Source of the DNA: Acidovorax sp. HDW3 | Lineage (GTDB): Bacteria; Pseudomonadota; Gammaproteobacteria; Burkholderiales; Burkholderiaceae_C | DNA: 64,000 nucleotides | Assembly: GCF_011303755.1 (NCBI RefSeq) | Contig: NZ_CP049885.1 | Coordinates: 150,001 to 214,000 of the forward strand | Direction of reading: 5' to 3' | In this document: in pieces, positions 45,087-53,520 of the stretch | Layout: each line of letters opens with the position of its first letter | Numbering within the stretch: position 1 is the first letter of the stretch | Made by a program: the position numbers and the translations under genes | The notes under the pieces: generated by a model | Database searches by the model: none | The model's input: only the letters and a program-made list of their open reading frames with translations | What the model was told of the DNA's origin: nothing

Positions 45087-47012
45087 TTACGCGGTTGCCG
45101 GGTGGGTTTGGGCGTCGATGATGGCCAGCGTGGCGCTGACGCTGCCGCTGCGTCCGTCCTCGAACTTGACCTGGGTTTCGATGAACTGCTCGCGCTTGCC
45201 GCTGTACAGGGCATCGACCAGCACGTCGTACTTTTGGGCGATGAAGCCCCGGCGCACCTTGCGCGTGCGCGTGAGCTCGTCGTCGTCGGGGTCGAGCTCT
45301 TTGTGCAGCACCAGAAAGCGCGCGATCTGCGTCTGTTCCATGCCTTCTTCGCGCGCCAGGTCGGCGTTGACCTGGGCGACGCAGTCGGCGATCAGGTCGA
45401 GCACTTTTTGTTTCGACGCCAGATCCACGTAGCCGGCGTAGGGCAGGTTCTGGCGCTCGGCCCAGTTGCCCACGGCCTCGAAGTCGATGTTGACGAAGGC
45501 GCAGACGGAGTCCTTGTCGTGGCCAAAGCACACGGCTTCCTTGATGTGCGAGAAGAACTTGAGCTTGTTCTCGATGTAGTTGGGTGCAAACATGGCGCCG
45601 CTGGCGAGCTGGCCCACGTCTTTGGCGCGGTCGATGATGCGCAGCTGGCCCTGGGTGTCGATGACGCCGGCGTCGCCGGTGTGAAACCACCCTTCGGCGT
45701 CGATGACCTCGGCCGTGGCCTCGGGGCGCTGGTAGTACTCCTTGAGCACGGAGACGCCACGCACCAGCACCTCGCCATTGGGCGCGAGCTTGAGCTCTAT
45801 GCCCGGCGCCGCCTGGCCGACGCTGGTGAGGTTGACCTGGCCGTCGCGCTGCAGGCAAACATAGGCGCAGGTTTCGGTCTGGCCGTAGAACTGCTTGAGG
45901 TTGATGCCGATGGAGCGGAAGAATTTGAACAAATCCGGCCCGATGGCCGCGCCGGCGGTGTAAGCCACGCGGATGCGCGACAGCCCCATGGCGTTGCGCA
46001 GCGGGCCGTAGATCAGCAGGTCGCCCAGGCGGTAGCGCAGCCTGTCCCACAGGCCCACGGGCTTGCCGTCGAGGATGTCGGCGCCGACGCGCCGCGCCAG
46101 TGTCATGCAGCGCTCGTACAGGCGGCGCTTGACGGGGGCGGCATCCTCCATGCGGATGGAGATCGAGGTCAACATGCCCTCGAATACGCGCGGCGGCGCG
46201 AAGTAGTAGGTCGGGCCGACCTCGCGCATGTCGATGGCGACGGTGCTCGCCGACTCCGGGCAGTGGATGGTGAAGCCCGCCACCAGCCACTGCGCGAGCG
46301 AGAACAGGTGGTCGCCCACCCAGGCTGGCGGCAGGTAGGACAGGATGCTGTCGTCCGGCCCCAGGCGATCGACCTCGATGGCGCCGCGTGCGGCGCCGAT
46401 GAAGCTCTCGTGCGTCTGGCAAACCCCCTTGGGCTTGCCCGTGGTGCCCGAGGTGTAGAGGATGACGGAGACGTCCCCCGGCTGCACGGCAGCGAGCATG
46501 GCCTCCCAGGCGCCCGGGTGGGCCTTGTCCCAGGCGGCGCCGTCGGCCAGCAGCTGCGCCATGCTGTGCAGGCCGGGCTGGTCGTAATTGCGCAGGCCAC
46601 GCGGGTCGTCGTAGATGATGTGGCTCAGGCCCGGCACGCTGTTGCGCACTTCGAGCAGTTTGTCTACCTGTTCCTGGTTTTCAGCCAGGGCGATGCGGAT
46701 ATGTGCGTCTTCGATCACAAAGCCCATCTCGGCGGCCACGGCGTCCTGGTACATCGGCACCGGAACGGCGCCCAGGGCCTGCGCAGCGACAAAGCCCAGA
46801 TACAGGTGCGGGCGGTTGTCACCAATCAAGGCCAGGTTCTGGCCGCGCGCCAGACCCAGCGCGACCAGGCCGCAGGCCATGTGGCGCACGGTGTTGGCCG
46901 CTTCTTGCCAGCTGCGGGTTTGCCAGATGCCAAATTCTTTCTCGCGCAGCGCCGGCGCTTGCGGGCGGTGTGCGGCGTGCTGCAGCAGCAGGTGCGGAAA
47001 GGTGGTGCTCAT
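45087..47012 (-). CDS. AMP-forming long-chain-type acyl-CoA ligase
   Basis: A 641-residue adenylate-forming ligase of the FadD15/long-chain type. P-loop YTSGTTGKPKG near residue 190, QFYGQTETCAYVC as A5 motif, GWFHTGDAGV, and a FAAN-like region GAMFAPNYIENKL typical of long-chain forms. It makes acyl-CoA from a free acid, ATP and CoA. The ATG at 47012 is chosen because the conserved N-terminus (LLLQHAAHRPQAPALREK) begins shortly after; the frame stays open a further 30 codons. First gene of the operon with the HAAT transporter, which suggests that the imported acid is activated on entry. Confidence 0.9.
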   Translation of the reverse strand: MSTTFPHLLLQHAAHRPQAPALREKEFGIWQTRSWQEAANTVRHMACGLVALGLARGQNLALIGDNRPHLYLGFVAAQALGAVPVPMYQDAVAAEMGFVIEDAHIRIALAENQEQVDKLLEVRNSVPGLSHIIYDDPRGLRNYDQPGLHSMAQLLADGAAWDKAHPGAWEAMLAAVQPGDVSVILYTSGTTGKPKGVCQTHESFIGAARGAIEVDRLGPDDSILSYLPPAWVGDHLFSLAQWLVAGFTIHCPESASTVAIDMREVGPTYYFAPPRVFEGMLTSISIRMEDAAPVKRRLYERCMTLARRVGADILDGKPVGLWDRLRYRLGDLLIYGPLRNAMGLSRIRVAYTAGAAIGPDLFKFFRSIGINLKQFYGQTETCAYVCLQRDGQVNLTSVGQAAPGIELKLAPNGEVLVRGVSVLKEYYQRPEATAEVIDAEGWFHTGDAGVIDTQGQLRIIDRAKDVGQLASGAMFAPNYIENKLKFFSHIKEAVCFGHDKDSVCAFVNIDFEAVGNWAERQNLPYAGYVDLASKQKVLDLIADCVAQVNADLAREEGMEQTQIARFLVLHKELDPDDDELTRTRKVRRGFIAQKYDVLVDALYSGKREQFIETQVKFEDGRSGSVSATLAIIDAQTHPATA

Positions 47013-47138
47013 GCGCGCTCGTCCTGTGAAGGGCCCCAGGCGTTGGGGAATGGGTGCCATGGTAGGAAGGACTTTGACGCTGGTATGTCCTCGTAACGAC
47101 AATTTGCGGGAAACCCCCGGGAGGGGTTAACCAGAAAA

Positions 47139-47170
47139 AACGCCCTGCAGACAGCAGCCTGCAGGGCGTT
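47139..47170 (-). terminator. Rho-independent terminator of the orphan SBP gene
   Basis: Minus strand: AACGCCCTGCAG-GCTGCTGT-CTGCAGGGCG followed by TTTTTTCTGG. A 10-bp GC-rich stem with T tract about 33 bp behind the SBP stop; it separates that gene from the ligase-HAAT operon. Confidence 0.9.
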
Positions 47171-47202
47171 GCGTGGCGGTTGTCGCCTTAGCGGTCGTTG
47201 CT

Positions 47203-48357
47203 TTAACGCATGAATTTGCCGTCGCGGCCAACCAGGGTCAGTTCGACAAAGCGCGAAGCGTTGTGCCCCGGCTCGGTGGCGTTGATCTCAAAGCCGCCCA
47301 GGTCCCATTTTTTGAACGTCCACAAGGCGTCGAGAAAGCTGCTGCGGGTGAGGGTTTTGCCGGTGCGCTGCAGGGCCTCGCAGAACACGCGGGCGTTGAT
47401 ATAGCCTTCGAGCGCCAGGTGCGAAGGCTCTGCCTTGGCGCCACTGGCTTTCCAAGCCTGCAAAAACTCGCGTGAAATAGGCACGGTCGGGCTGTTGGGC
47501 ATGGGCACGACCTGGGTGATGTTGATGCCAGCAGCATCGGCGCCCAGGGCCGTTAACGTGGCGGGCGTGCCCATGACCGAGAGCGCATACAGCGCCGTGC
47601 CCCGACGCAGGGCGCGAAAGGCTTTGACGAATTCCAGCGTTGGCTTGCCGGCCAGGCCCAGGATCACGGCCTCGGGCTCGGCCTGGGCGATTTTTTGTGC
47701 AGCCGCTTTGGCGTCTTGGCCATCGTTGGCGACGGTGGCGTTGACGCCTTCTGGGAGTTGCAGCTTGCCCATGGCGCGCTGGACGTTGTTGTAGACCTCT
47801 TTGCCAAAGCTATTGGCTTGGTGGGCGACGGCAATGCGCTTGATGCCCAGGGTGACGAGATGCTGGATTTGTTTTTCAGCTTCATCGGCATAGCCTGCGC
47901 GGACGTTGAAGACGTTACGCGCTGCTATGCGTGCGGATTGCGCACCAGTGAAGGGAGAAAAAAATGGAATGCCTGACTCTTTCACGAGCGGTAGCATGGC
48001 CTCGACATGGGGTGTCCCCATACAGTTGAAAAGTGCAAAAGTATTGCTGTCGGCCAGCAACTGTTTGGCATTGGCCTCTGCCTTCTTGACGTCATAGGCG
48101 TCGTCCAGTGTGTTGAGTGTGATGGTGCGACCGTGGATGCCGCCGCGTGCGTTCACGGCGTTGAATACCAGCTGTGCGCCCTGGTGCATGGCCTGGCCCA
48201 GGTCGGCGAGCGGGCCGGAAAGATCGGTGCTTTGCCCCAGGACGATGGTGGCATCCTGGGCCTGTGCGGTGCCCATGCCCAGCCAGGGCAGGGCGGTGGC
48301 GGCGGCGCCAGTGAGCAGGGTGCGGCGAGACAGGGAGGGCGGGCGATGGTGGGGCAT
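47203..48357 (-). CDS. ABC transporter substrate-binding protein (LivK/Peripla_BP_6 type), orphan
   Basis: A 384-residue periplasmic binding protein with a twin-arginine signal (LSRRTLLTGAAATALPWLG; cleavage near AQA at 33). The mature domain starts TIVLGQSTDLSGPLADLG, typical of type I SBPs for amino acids or amides. It has its own terminator and lies upstream of the ligase-HAAT operon, so it may be an alternative binding protein for that transporter. Codon use is less GC-biased than its neighbours over 47,500-48,100. The divergent gene is a Crp/Fnr regulator. Confidence 0.9.
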   Translation of the reverse strand: MPHHRPPSLSRRTLLTGAAATALPWLGMGTAQAQDATIVLGQSTDLSGPLADLGQAMHQGAQLVFNAVNARGGIHGRTITLNTLDDAYDVKKAEANAKQLLADSNTFALFNCMGTPHVEAMLPLVKESGIPFFSPFTGAQSARIAARNVFNVRAGYADEAEKQIQHLVTLGIKRIAVAHQANSFGKEVYNNVQRAMGKLQLPEGVNATVANDGQDAKAAAQKIAQAEPEAVILGLAGKPTLEFVKAFRALRRGTALYALSVMGTPATLTALGADAAGINITQVVPMPNSPTVPISREFLQAWKASGAKAEPSHLALEGYINARVFCEALQRTGKTLTRSSFLDALWTFKKWDLGGFEINATEPGHNASRFVELTLVGRDGKFMR

Positions 48358-48531
48358 GGGTGTCTCTGAAGAGCAACAATCAAAACCCCGAATGATGCGG
48401 GGACGAGGCCGCCATGGGGTGGTTTGTGGTTCCGAAATCCCTCATGGTTTTCCACTAGATGCTTTGTGCACACAGCAATCTCGGGCATTCTCGCGCCATC
48501 CTTTTCTGTCCATCTTGCCCTTGCCCTTGCC

Positions 48532-49248
48532 ATGAGCCAAGACCTATCGCTGCACCAGCGGCGCCGTTTGCCGACAGCGCAGGAGTTGGCCGGCATTCCC
48601 TGGCTGCCCTTGCTGCCAGGGGCCGAGCGCGAACGTGCGCAGGCGGCCTTGTTGGTGGGCGATGCCCATCCGGGCGATTACATCTGCCGCATTGGCCGGC
48701 CGGTGACTTACTGGTTTGGCGCCGTCGATGGGCTGCTCAAAATGCACACCGACAGCGCCGACGGCTCTGGCATGACTTTCGCCGGCCTGCCCCCTGGTGG
48801 CTGGTTTGGTGAGGGCACGGCCATCAAGCGTGAGCCCTACCGCTACAACGTGCAGGCGCTGCGCAGCAGTGTGGTGGCGGGGCTGCCGATAGAGAGCTTT
48901 CACTGGCTGCTCGATCACTCCATTGCTTTCAACCGCTTTGTCATGGACCAGCTCAACGAGCGTTTGGGCCAGTTCATTGCCGCCCGTGAGATTGACCGCC
49001 TGGCCCAACCCGATCTGCGCGTGGCGCGCAGCCTGGCGGCGCTGTTCAACCCGGTGCTGTACCCGGGGGTAGGGCAGGTGCTGCGTATTACGCAGCAAGA
49101 GCTGGCCTACCTGGTGGGGCTGTCACGCCAGCGGGTCAATGAGGCGCTGGCGGTGCTGCAGGCGCAGGGGCTCATTCGTGTGGAATATGGCGGGCTGCGG
49201 GTGCTTGATTTGCCAGCGCTGCGCTTGGTGGGGCGCGCTCAGGCGTGA
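48532..49248 (+). CDS. Crp/Fnr-family transcriptional regulator
   Basis: A 238-residue regulator with an N-terminal cNMP-type effector barrel (HPGDYICRIGRPVTYWFGAVDGLL) and a C-terminal winged HTH (LAYLVGLSRQRVNEALAVLQAQGLI). No Fnr-type cysteine cluster is present, so it does not sense oxygen through an iron-sulfur centre. The effector is unknown. The ATG at 48532 begins the conserved part; the frame is open another 36 codons upstream. It is divergent from the orphan SBP gene and a plausible regulator of it and of the HAAT operon. Confidence 0.9.
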   Translation: MSQDLSLHQRRRLPTAQELAGIPWLPLLPGAERERAQAALLVGDAHPGDYICRIGRPVTYWFGAVDGLLKMHTDSADGSGMTFAGLPPGGWFGEGTAIKREPYRYNVQALRSSVVAGLPIESFHWLLDHSIAFNRFVMDQLNERLGQFIAAREIDRLAQPDLRVARSLAALFNPVLYPGVGQVLRITQQELAYLVGLSRQRVNEALAVLQAQGLIRVEYGGLRVLDLPALRLVGRAQA

Positions 49249-49253
49249 CGCGC

Positions 49254-50789
49254 TCAGGCGCCGCGCAGTACCCGCCGGTATTGCACTGCTTCGGCCACGT
49301 GCACCGTCTCGGTCGTGGGGCTGCCCGCCAGGTCGGCGATGGTGCGCGCCACGCGCAGGGTGCGGTGGGTGGCGCGCGCTGACCAACCCAGGCGGGTGGC
49401 GGCGGCTTGCAAAAAATGGCTGGCAGCAGGCGCCAGGGCCAGGTGGGTGTCCAGGCGCTGGCCCTGCAGCTGGTGGTTGGCGTGGCCCTGGCGTGCCAGG
49501 GCCCGTTCGCGCGCTTGCGCCACCCGGGCGCGCACCGTGCTGCTGCTTTCGCCGCCGCCGTGTTGCAGCAGTTCGGCGGCGGGGAGGGCCGGGACTTCGA
49601 CGTGCAAGTCGATGCGGTCGAGCAGCGGGCCGCTCAATTTGCCTTGGTAGCGGGCAATTTGCTCGGGTGTGCAGCGGCAGGGGCGCTGTGGGCTGCCGGC
49701 AAAGCCGCAGGGGCAAGGGTTCATGGCGGCAATGAGTTGAAAGCGCGCCGGGAATTCGGCGCGCTGCGTGGCGCGGGCGATGGTGATGCGGCCCGTCTCC
49801 AGCGGTTCGCGCAGGGCTTCGAGGGCGCTGCGGGCAAACTCCGGAAATTCATCGAGGAACAGCACCCCTTCGTGGGCGATGGAAATTTCCCCCGGCCTGG
49901 GGGGCGAGCCACCGCCGACCAGGGCCACGGCACTGCTGGTGTGGTGGGGGTGGGCGGTGGGGCGCTGCATCCATTGCGCTGGCGTAAAGCGGCCAGCCAG
50001 GCTGGCAATGGCGGCGCTCTCGAGTGCCTGCTCCACGTCCATGGCTGGCAGCAGGCCGGCAAAGCGCTCGGCCAGCATGGATTTTCCAGCGCCTGGCGGC
50101 CCCACGAGCAACAAACCGTGGCCGCCCGCTGCCGCAATCTCCAGTGCCCGGCGTGCTGCGCCCTGGCCTTTGACGTCGGCCAGATCGGGGCCGGCGGGGG
50201 GCTCCTGGGGGGCGCTGGCGGGTACGCGTTGCCAGTGGTCGGTGGCGTCGGTGGGGGTGCTGGCATCGCTTGTCGGCAGCAGCTGGCGCACCACATCGAG
50301 CAGATGGCGGGCGCTATACACCTCGATGCCTGGCACCAGCGCGGCTTCTTCGGCGCTTTCTGGGGGCAATACCAGGCGCGCAGGTTCGCCTTGGCGGCGC
50401 AGTGCCAGGCTGGTGGCGAGGGCGCCGCGCACCGGGCGCAGCTGGCCCGAGAGCGAGAGCTCGCCGGCAAACTCCCAACCGGCCAGGCGTGCGGCCTCGA
50501 TTTGTCCGCTGGCGGCGAGGATGCCCAGGGCGATGGGCAGGTCAAAGCGCCCTGAATCTTTGGGCAGATCGGCGGGCGCCAGGTTGACGGTGATTTTTTT
50601 GTTGTTCGGAAATTCCAGCCCGGCGTTTTGCAGCGCTGCGCGCACCCGCTCGCGCGCCTCCTTGACCTCAACCTCGGCCAGCCCCACCAGGGTAAAGCTG
50701 GGCAGGCCATTGGCCAGGTGCACTTCGACAGTGACGGCAGGCGCCGCCAATCCCAGCAGGGCGCGGCTTTGCACCAGGGCAAGACTCAT
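49254..50789 (-). CDS. comM: YifB/ComM family Mg-chelatase-like AAA+ ATPase
   Basis: A 511-residue AAA+ protein. The N-terminal domain (LANGLPSFTLVGLAEVEVKEARERV) is Lon-protease-like, the central ATPase has Walker A GPPGAGKSML near residue 227 and Walker B GVLFLDEFPEF, and MNPCPCGFAG carries the conserved cysteines. ComM is a hexameric helicase that promotes branch migration during natural transformation. Length is as usual (about 505-510). The stop lies 5 bp from the convergent Crp/Fnr gene; rsmI follows upstream on the same strand, 18 bp away. Confidence 0.92.
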   Translation of the reverse strand: MSLALVQSRALLGLAAPAVTVEVHLANGLPSFTLVGLAEVEVKEARERVRAALQNAGLEFPNNKKITVNLAPADLPKDSGRFDLPIALGILAASGQIEAARLAGWEFAGELSLSGQLRPVRGALATSLALRRQGEPARLVLPPESAEEAALVPGIEVYSARHLLDVVRQLLPTSDASTPTDATDHWQRVPASAPQEPPAGPDLADVKGQGAARRALEIAAAGGHGLLLVGPPGAGKSMLAERFAGLLPAMDVEQALESAAIASLAGRFTPAQWMQRPTAHPHHTSSAVALVGGGSPPRPGEISIAHEGVLFLDEFPEFARSALEALREPLETGRITIARATQRAEFPARFQLIAAMNPCPCGFAGSPQRPCRCTPEQIARYQGKLSGPLLDRIDLHVEVPALPAAELLQHGGGESSSTVRARVAQARERALARQGHANHQLQGQRLDTHLALAPAASHFLQAAATRLGWSARATHRTLRVARTIADLAGSPTTETVHVAEAVQYRRVLRGA

Positions 50790-50807
50790 GGGCGGCTCCT
50801 TGGGTTG

Positions 50808-51740
50808 TTAATCGTCAGTTGTTTCCTGTTTGAGCTGCAGCGCCTGTTCGTACAGCGCATTGCGCGCGGCGCCGGTGATGTCGGCGGCCAGGCGCACGGC
50901 GGTTTTGAGTGGCAGCTCGGCCAGCAGCAGGCGCAGCACGCGCAGCACGCGCAGGCTGGCGCCGTCGTCGGTGGACAGGGGCGTGGGGTGTAGCAGCACC
51001 ACGAACTCACCGCGCTGGCGCTGGGGGTTCTCTGCCAGCCAGGGGGCGACGGCACTTGCTGGCAGGGTGGTGATTTCTTCGAATTGCTTGGTCAGCTCGC
51101 GTGCCAGGGTGATGCGGCGTGTGCCCAGTACGGCCAGGGCCTGGGCCAGGTCGGTGATGCGGTGCGGGGCTTCGAGCAGGAGCACGCAGCGCGGCTCTGG
51201 CTGCAGGGCGGCAATGGCGCAGGCACGCTCGGCGGTTTTGCTCGGCAGGAAGCCGGCAAAGACAAAACCGTTGCTTTCGGGGGTGGTGGCTACGGCGCCG
51301 GCCACGCTCAGGGCGCTGGTGATGCTGCTGGCGCCGGGCAGCGGCAGGGCGCGCAGGCCGGCCGCCTGCACGCAGGCCACCAGGCGGGCGCCGGGGTCGC
51401 TCACGCCGGGGGTTCCGGCGTCGCTCACATAGGCCACGCGCTGACCGGCTTGCAGGCGCGTGAGTACGGCCTGGGCGGCTTCTTGTTCGTTGTGCTGGTG
51501 CAGGGCGAGCAGCTGCGCGCCGGGGCGCTCTATGCCGTAGCTGCGCAGCAGTGCCTGGGTGTGGCGCGTGTCTTCGCAAGCGATGGCATCGACGAGTTGC
51601 AGCACGTGCAGGGCGCGCAGCGTGATGTCGGCCAGGTTGCCGATGGGCGTGGCGACGACGTAGAGCGCGCCCTGCGGATAATGCTGGGCGGCGGCGGCCT
51701 CGTGGGCGGCGGTCAGGGCAGAGGCAAAGGAGGCGCTCAA
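50808..51740 (-). CDS. rsmI: 16S rRNA (cytidine-1402-2'-O)-methyltransferase RsmI
   Basis: A 310-residue tetrapyrrole-methylase-fold SAM enzyme that 2'-O-methylates C1402 in 16S rRNA. Motifs LYVVATPIGNLADITLRAL, ACEDTRHTQALL, YVSDAGTPGVSDPGARLV and LPGASSITSALSVAG are all diagnostic. The start is TTG at 51740-51738 with AAGGA 8 nt upstream; no in-frame ATG is near. The start abuts the divergent yraN ATG with one shared base pair, so the two genes leave no intergenic room and their promoters must lie inside each other. Confidence 0.95.
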   Translation of the reverse strand: MSASFASALTAAHEAAAAQHYPQGALYVVATPIGNLADITLRALHVLQLVDAIACEDTRHTQALLRSYGIERPGAQLLALHQHNEQEAAQAVLTRLQAGQRVAYVSDAGTPGVSDPGARLVACVQAAGLRALPLPGASSITSALSVAGAVATTPESNGFVFAGFLPSKTAERACAIAALQPEPRCVLLLEAPHRITDLAQALAVLGTRRITLARELTKQFEEITTLPASAVAPWLAENPQRQRGEFVVLLHPTPLSTDDGASLRVLRVLRLLLAELPLKTAVRLAADITGAARNALYEQALQLKQETTDD

Positions 51741-52135
51741 TGGGGTTCCTTGAAAAATGGCGGCAGGGCGGGGTCAGTACGCGGGTGCTGGGCGCCGCCG
51801 CTGAAGACCGGGCCTTGGCGCATTTGCAGCAGGCCGGGCTACGGCTGGTGCAGCGCAATTATCGAACGCCCGGGCGCGGCGGTGGTGAGATTGATTTGAT
51901 CCTGCACGCACCCGATGGCACGCTGGTGTTCGTCGAGGTGCGCAGCCGTGCCAGTGCCGCCTACGGGGGCGCGGGCGCCAGCATTGGTGCGGCCAAGCAG
52001 CGGCGCATTGTGTTCGCGGCGCAGCATTACCTGCTGCGCTACGCCAGCACCCCGCCGTGCCGTTTCGACGCCGTACTGGTGCATGGCGAGCAGGTGCAGT
52101 GGCTGCCCGGTGCCTTCGATTTGGGTGCGGGCTGA
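51740..52135 (+). CDS. yraN: YraN family (UPF0102) nuclease-like protein
   Basis: A 131-residue protein of the UPF0102 family with a PD-(D/E)xK-type core: EIDLI and VFVEVRSR provide the metal-binding residues, preceded by LVQRNYRTPGRGGGEID. Family members are predicted to act on branched or damaged DNA; function is not established. Divergent from rsmI and followed by diaA and a BON lipoprotein, the same neighbourhood as yraL(rsmI)-yraN-diaA-yraP in E. coli. Confidence 0.92.
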   Translation: MGFLEKWRQGGVSTRVLGAAAEDRALAHLQQAGLRLVQRNYRTPGRGGGEIDLILHAPDGTLVFVEVRSRASAAYGGAGASIGAAKQRRIVFAAQHYLLRYASTPPCRFDAVLVHGEQVQWLPGAFDLGAG

Positions 52136-52138
52136 CAA

Positions 52139-52178
52139 CTTTTTGCTACAAACCCTGTAGCGTCTGCGCCGCTATCAT
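52139..52178. repeat. Possible degenerate repeat copy in the yraN-diaA gap
   Basis: TTTTTGCTACAAACCCTGTAGCGTCTGCGCCGCTATC has the TTTTTGCTA and GCGCCGCTATC ends of the family but a poor centre. It begins within a few bases of the yraN stop. Homology is uncertain. Confidence 0.3.
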
Positions 52179-52186
52179 TGCGGCCC

Positions 52187-52783
52187 ATGCTCGAACAACG
52201 CATCCAACAGCATTTCATCGACAGTGCCGATCTGAAGTACCAGTCGGCCCAAGCCTTGAGCCAACCCATTGCCGCCGCCGTGCAGGCGCTGCTGGTGTGC
52301 ATCACCAGTGGTGCCAAGCTGCTCGCCTGTGGCAGCGGGGCCTCGGCGGCGCAGGCGCGCCAGCTGGCGGCCCTGTGTGTGGCCGGCTTTGAGCGCGAAC
52401 GCCCTGAGCTGGCGGTGCTGGCGTTGAGCGAGGAGTCGGCACTGCAGACGTCGGCATCGGGCCTGGTGGATGCCAGCTTGGGGCTGGCGCGCCAGGTGCG
52501 GGCCTTGGGGCAGGCGGGTGATGTGTTGCTGCTGCTGTCCGTCGGCGGCAGCGAGGCGGCGATTTTGGCGGCCGTGGCGGCGGCGCATGAGCGCGATATG
52601 AGCGTCATCGCCCTCACGGGCCGCACGGGCGGAGAGCTGGCGGCGCTGCTGCGCGAGACGGACGTTTGGATTGCCGTGCCGCATGAGCGTGCGGCGCGGG
52701 TGCGTGAGGTCCACAGCCTGGTGTTGCACTGCCTGTGCGACGGGGTGGACGCGCAATTGTTGGGTGAACCGGAGATACCGTGA
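52187..52783 (+). CDS. diaA: SIS-domain protein, DiaA/GmhA family
   Basis: A 198-residue SIS protein (phosphoheptose isomerase fold): LLACGSGASAAQARQLAAL and VLLLLSVGGSEAAILAAV are the two nucleotide-sugar loops. Context with rsmI, yraN and the BON lipoprotein identifies DiaA, the DnaA-binding regulator of replication initiation, rather than GmhA; the heptose-specific residues cannot be judged with confidence. The start ATG at 52187; the stop overlaps the next start (TGATG). Confidence 0.88.
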   Translation: MLEQRIQQHFIDSADLKYQSAQALSQPIAAAVQALLVCITSGAKLLACGSGASAAQARQLAALCVAGFERERPELAVLALSEESALQTSASGLVDASLGLARQVRALGQAGDVLLLLSVGGSEAAILAAVAAAHERDMSVIALTGRTGGELAALLRETDVWIAVPHERAARVREVHSLVLHCLCDGVDAQLLGEPEIP

Positions 52784-53496
52784 TGACAAAGCAAAGCAAT
52801 CGGTGGGTGTGTACGCTGCTCGTGGCGGCAGCCTTGGGTGCGGGCCTGAGCGCTTGCGTGCCTTTGGTGGTGGGCGGCGCGGCGGTGGGGGCGATGGTGG
52901 CGGTCGATCGCCGCACCTCGGGCGCGCAGCTCGACGACGAAGGCATCGAGCTGCGGGCGGGCAACCAGATTTTTGGCATGTACGGCGACCGCGCCCATGT
53001 CAACGTCACCAGCTGGAACCGCCAGGTGCTGCTGACTGGCGAGGTGCCGACGCAGGAGGATGGCCAGAAGGTGGCGCAGATGGTGCGTGGTCTGCAAAAC
53101 GTGCAGTCCGTGGTCAATGCGCTGGTGGTGGCGCCGCCGTCGTCGCTGTCGCAGCGCTCGAACGACACCTTGCTCACGGGCAAGGTCAAGGCCAGCTTCG
53201 TCGATGCCAAGGACGTGATGAGCAGCGCCTTCAAGGTCGTGACCGAGCGTGGCGTGGTGTACCTGATGGGCCGCGTCACCCAGCGCGAAGCGCAGCGCGC
53301 CTCGGACATTGCGCGTGGCGTCAGTGGCGTGACCAAGGTGGTGCGGGTGTTTGAGCTCATTTCTGAGCAGGAACTGGCCAATACCCAGCCCAAACCCGCA
53401 CCTGCACCCGCGCACGATGCCGTTCCAGCCTCGGCCCCGGCACCCGCCCCGGTGCAGGGGCAAGTGCAGGTCCAGCCCCTGCCGCCGGTGCAGTAA
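52783..53496 (+). CDS. BON-domain lipoprotein (DolP/YraP family)
   Basis: A 237-residue outer-membrane lipoprotein: signal peptide with lipobox LSAC (Cys25), followed by two BON domains (about 55-120 and 130-195; NVTSWNRQVLLTGEVPTQ and ERGVVYLMGRVTQREAQ). The C-terminus has about 40 residues rich in Pro/Ala, longer than in E. coli DolP. DolP supports outer-membrane integrity and the BAM complex. Its start overlaps the diaA stop, keeping the E. coli diaA-dolP gene order. Confidence 0.92.
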   Translation: MTKQSNRWVCTLLVAAALGAGLSACVPLVVGGAAVGAMVAVDRRTSGAQLDDEGIELRAGNQIFGMYGDRAHVNVTSWNRQVLLTGEVPTQEDGQKVAQMVRGLQNVQSVVNALVVAPPSSLSQRSNDTLLTGKVKASFVDAKDVMSSAFKVVTERGVVYLMGRVTQREAQRASDIARGVSGVTKVVRVFELISEQELANTQPKPAPAPAHDAVPASAPAPAPVQGQVQVQPLPPVQ

Positions 53497-53520
53497 GGCA
53501 CGGTAAAAAAATAGAAACGG

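Noticed and set aside
43381-47096. Plus-strand frames of 683 and 664 codons opposite the HAAT operon
   Set aside because: Low-complexity His/Ala/Gly-rich translation; the opposite strand encodes LivG/LivH and a ligase with intact motifs.
53497-53520. A-rich stretch behind the BON lipoprotein gene as a terminator
   Set aside because: There are A/T bases but no stem before them, so a Rho-independent terminator cannot be supported.
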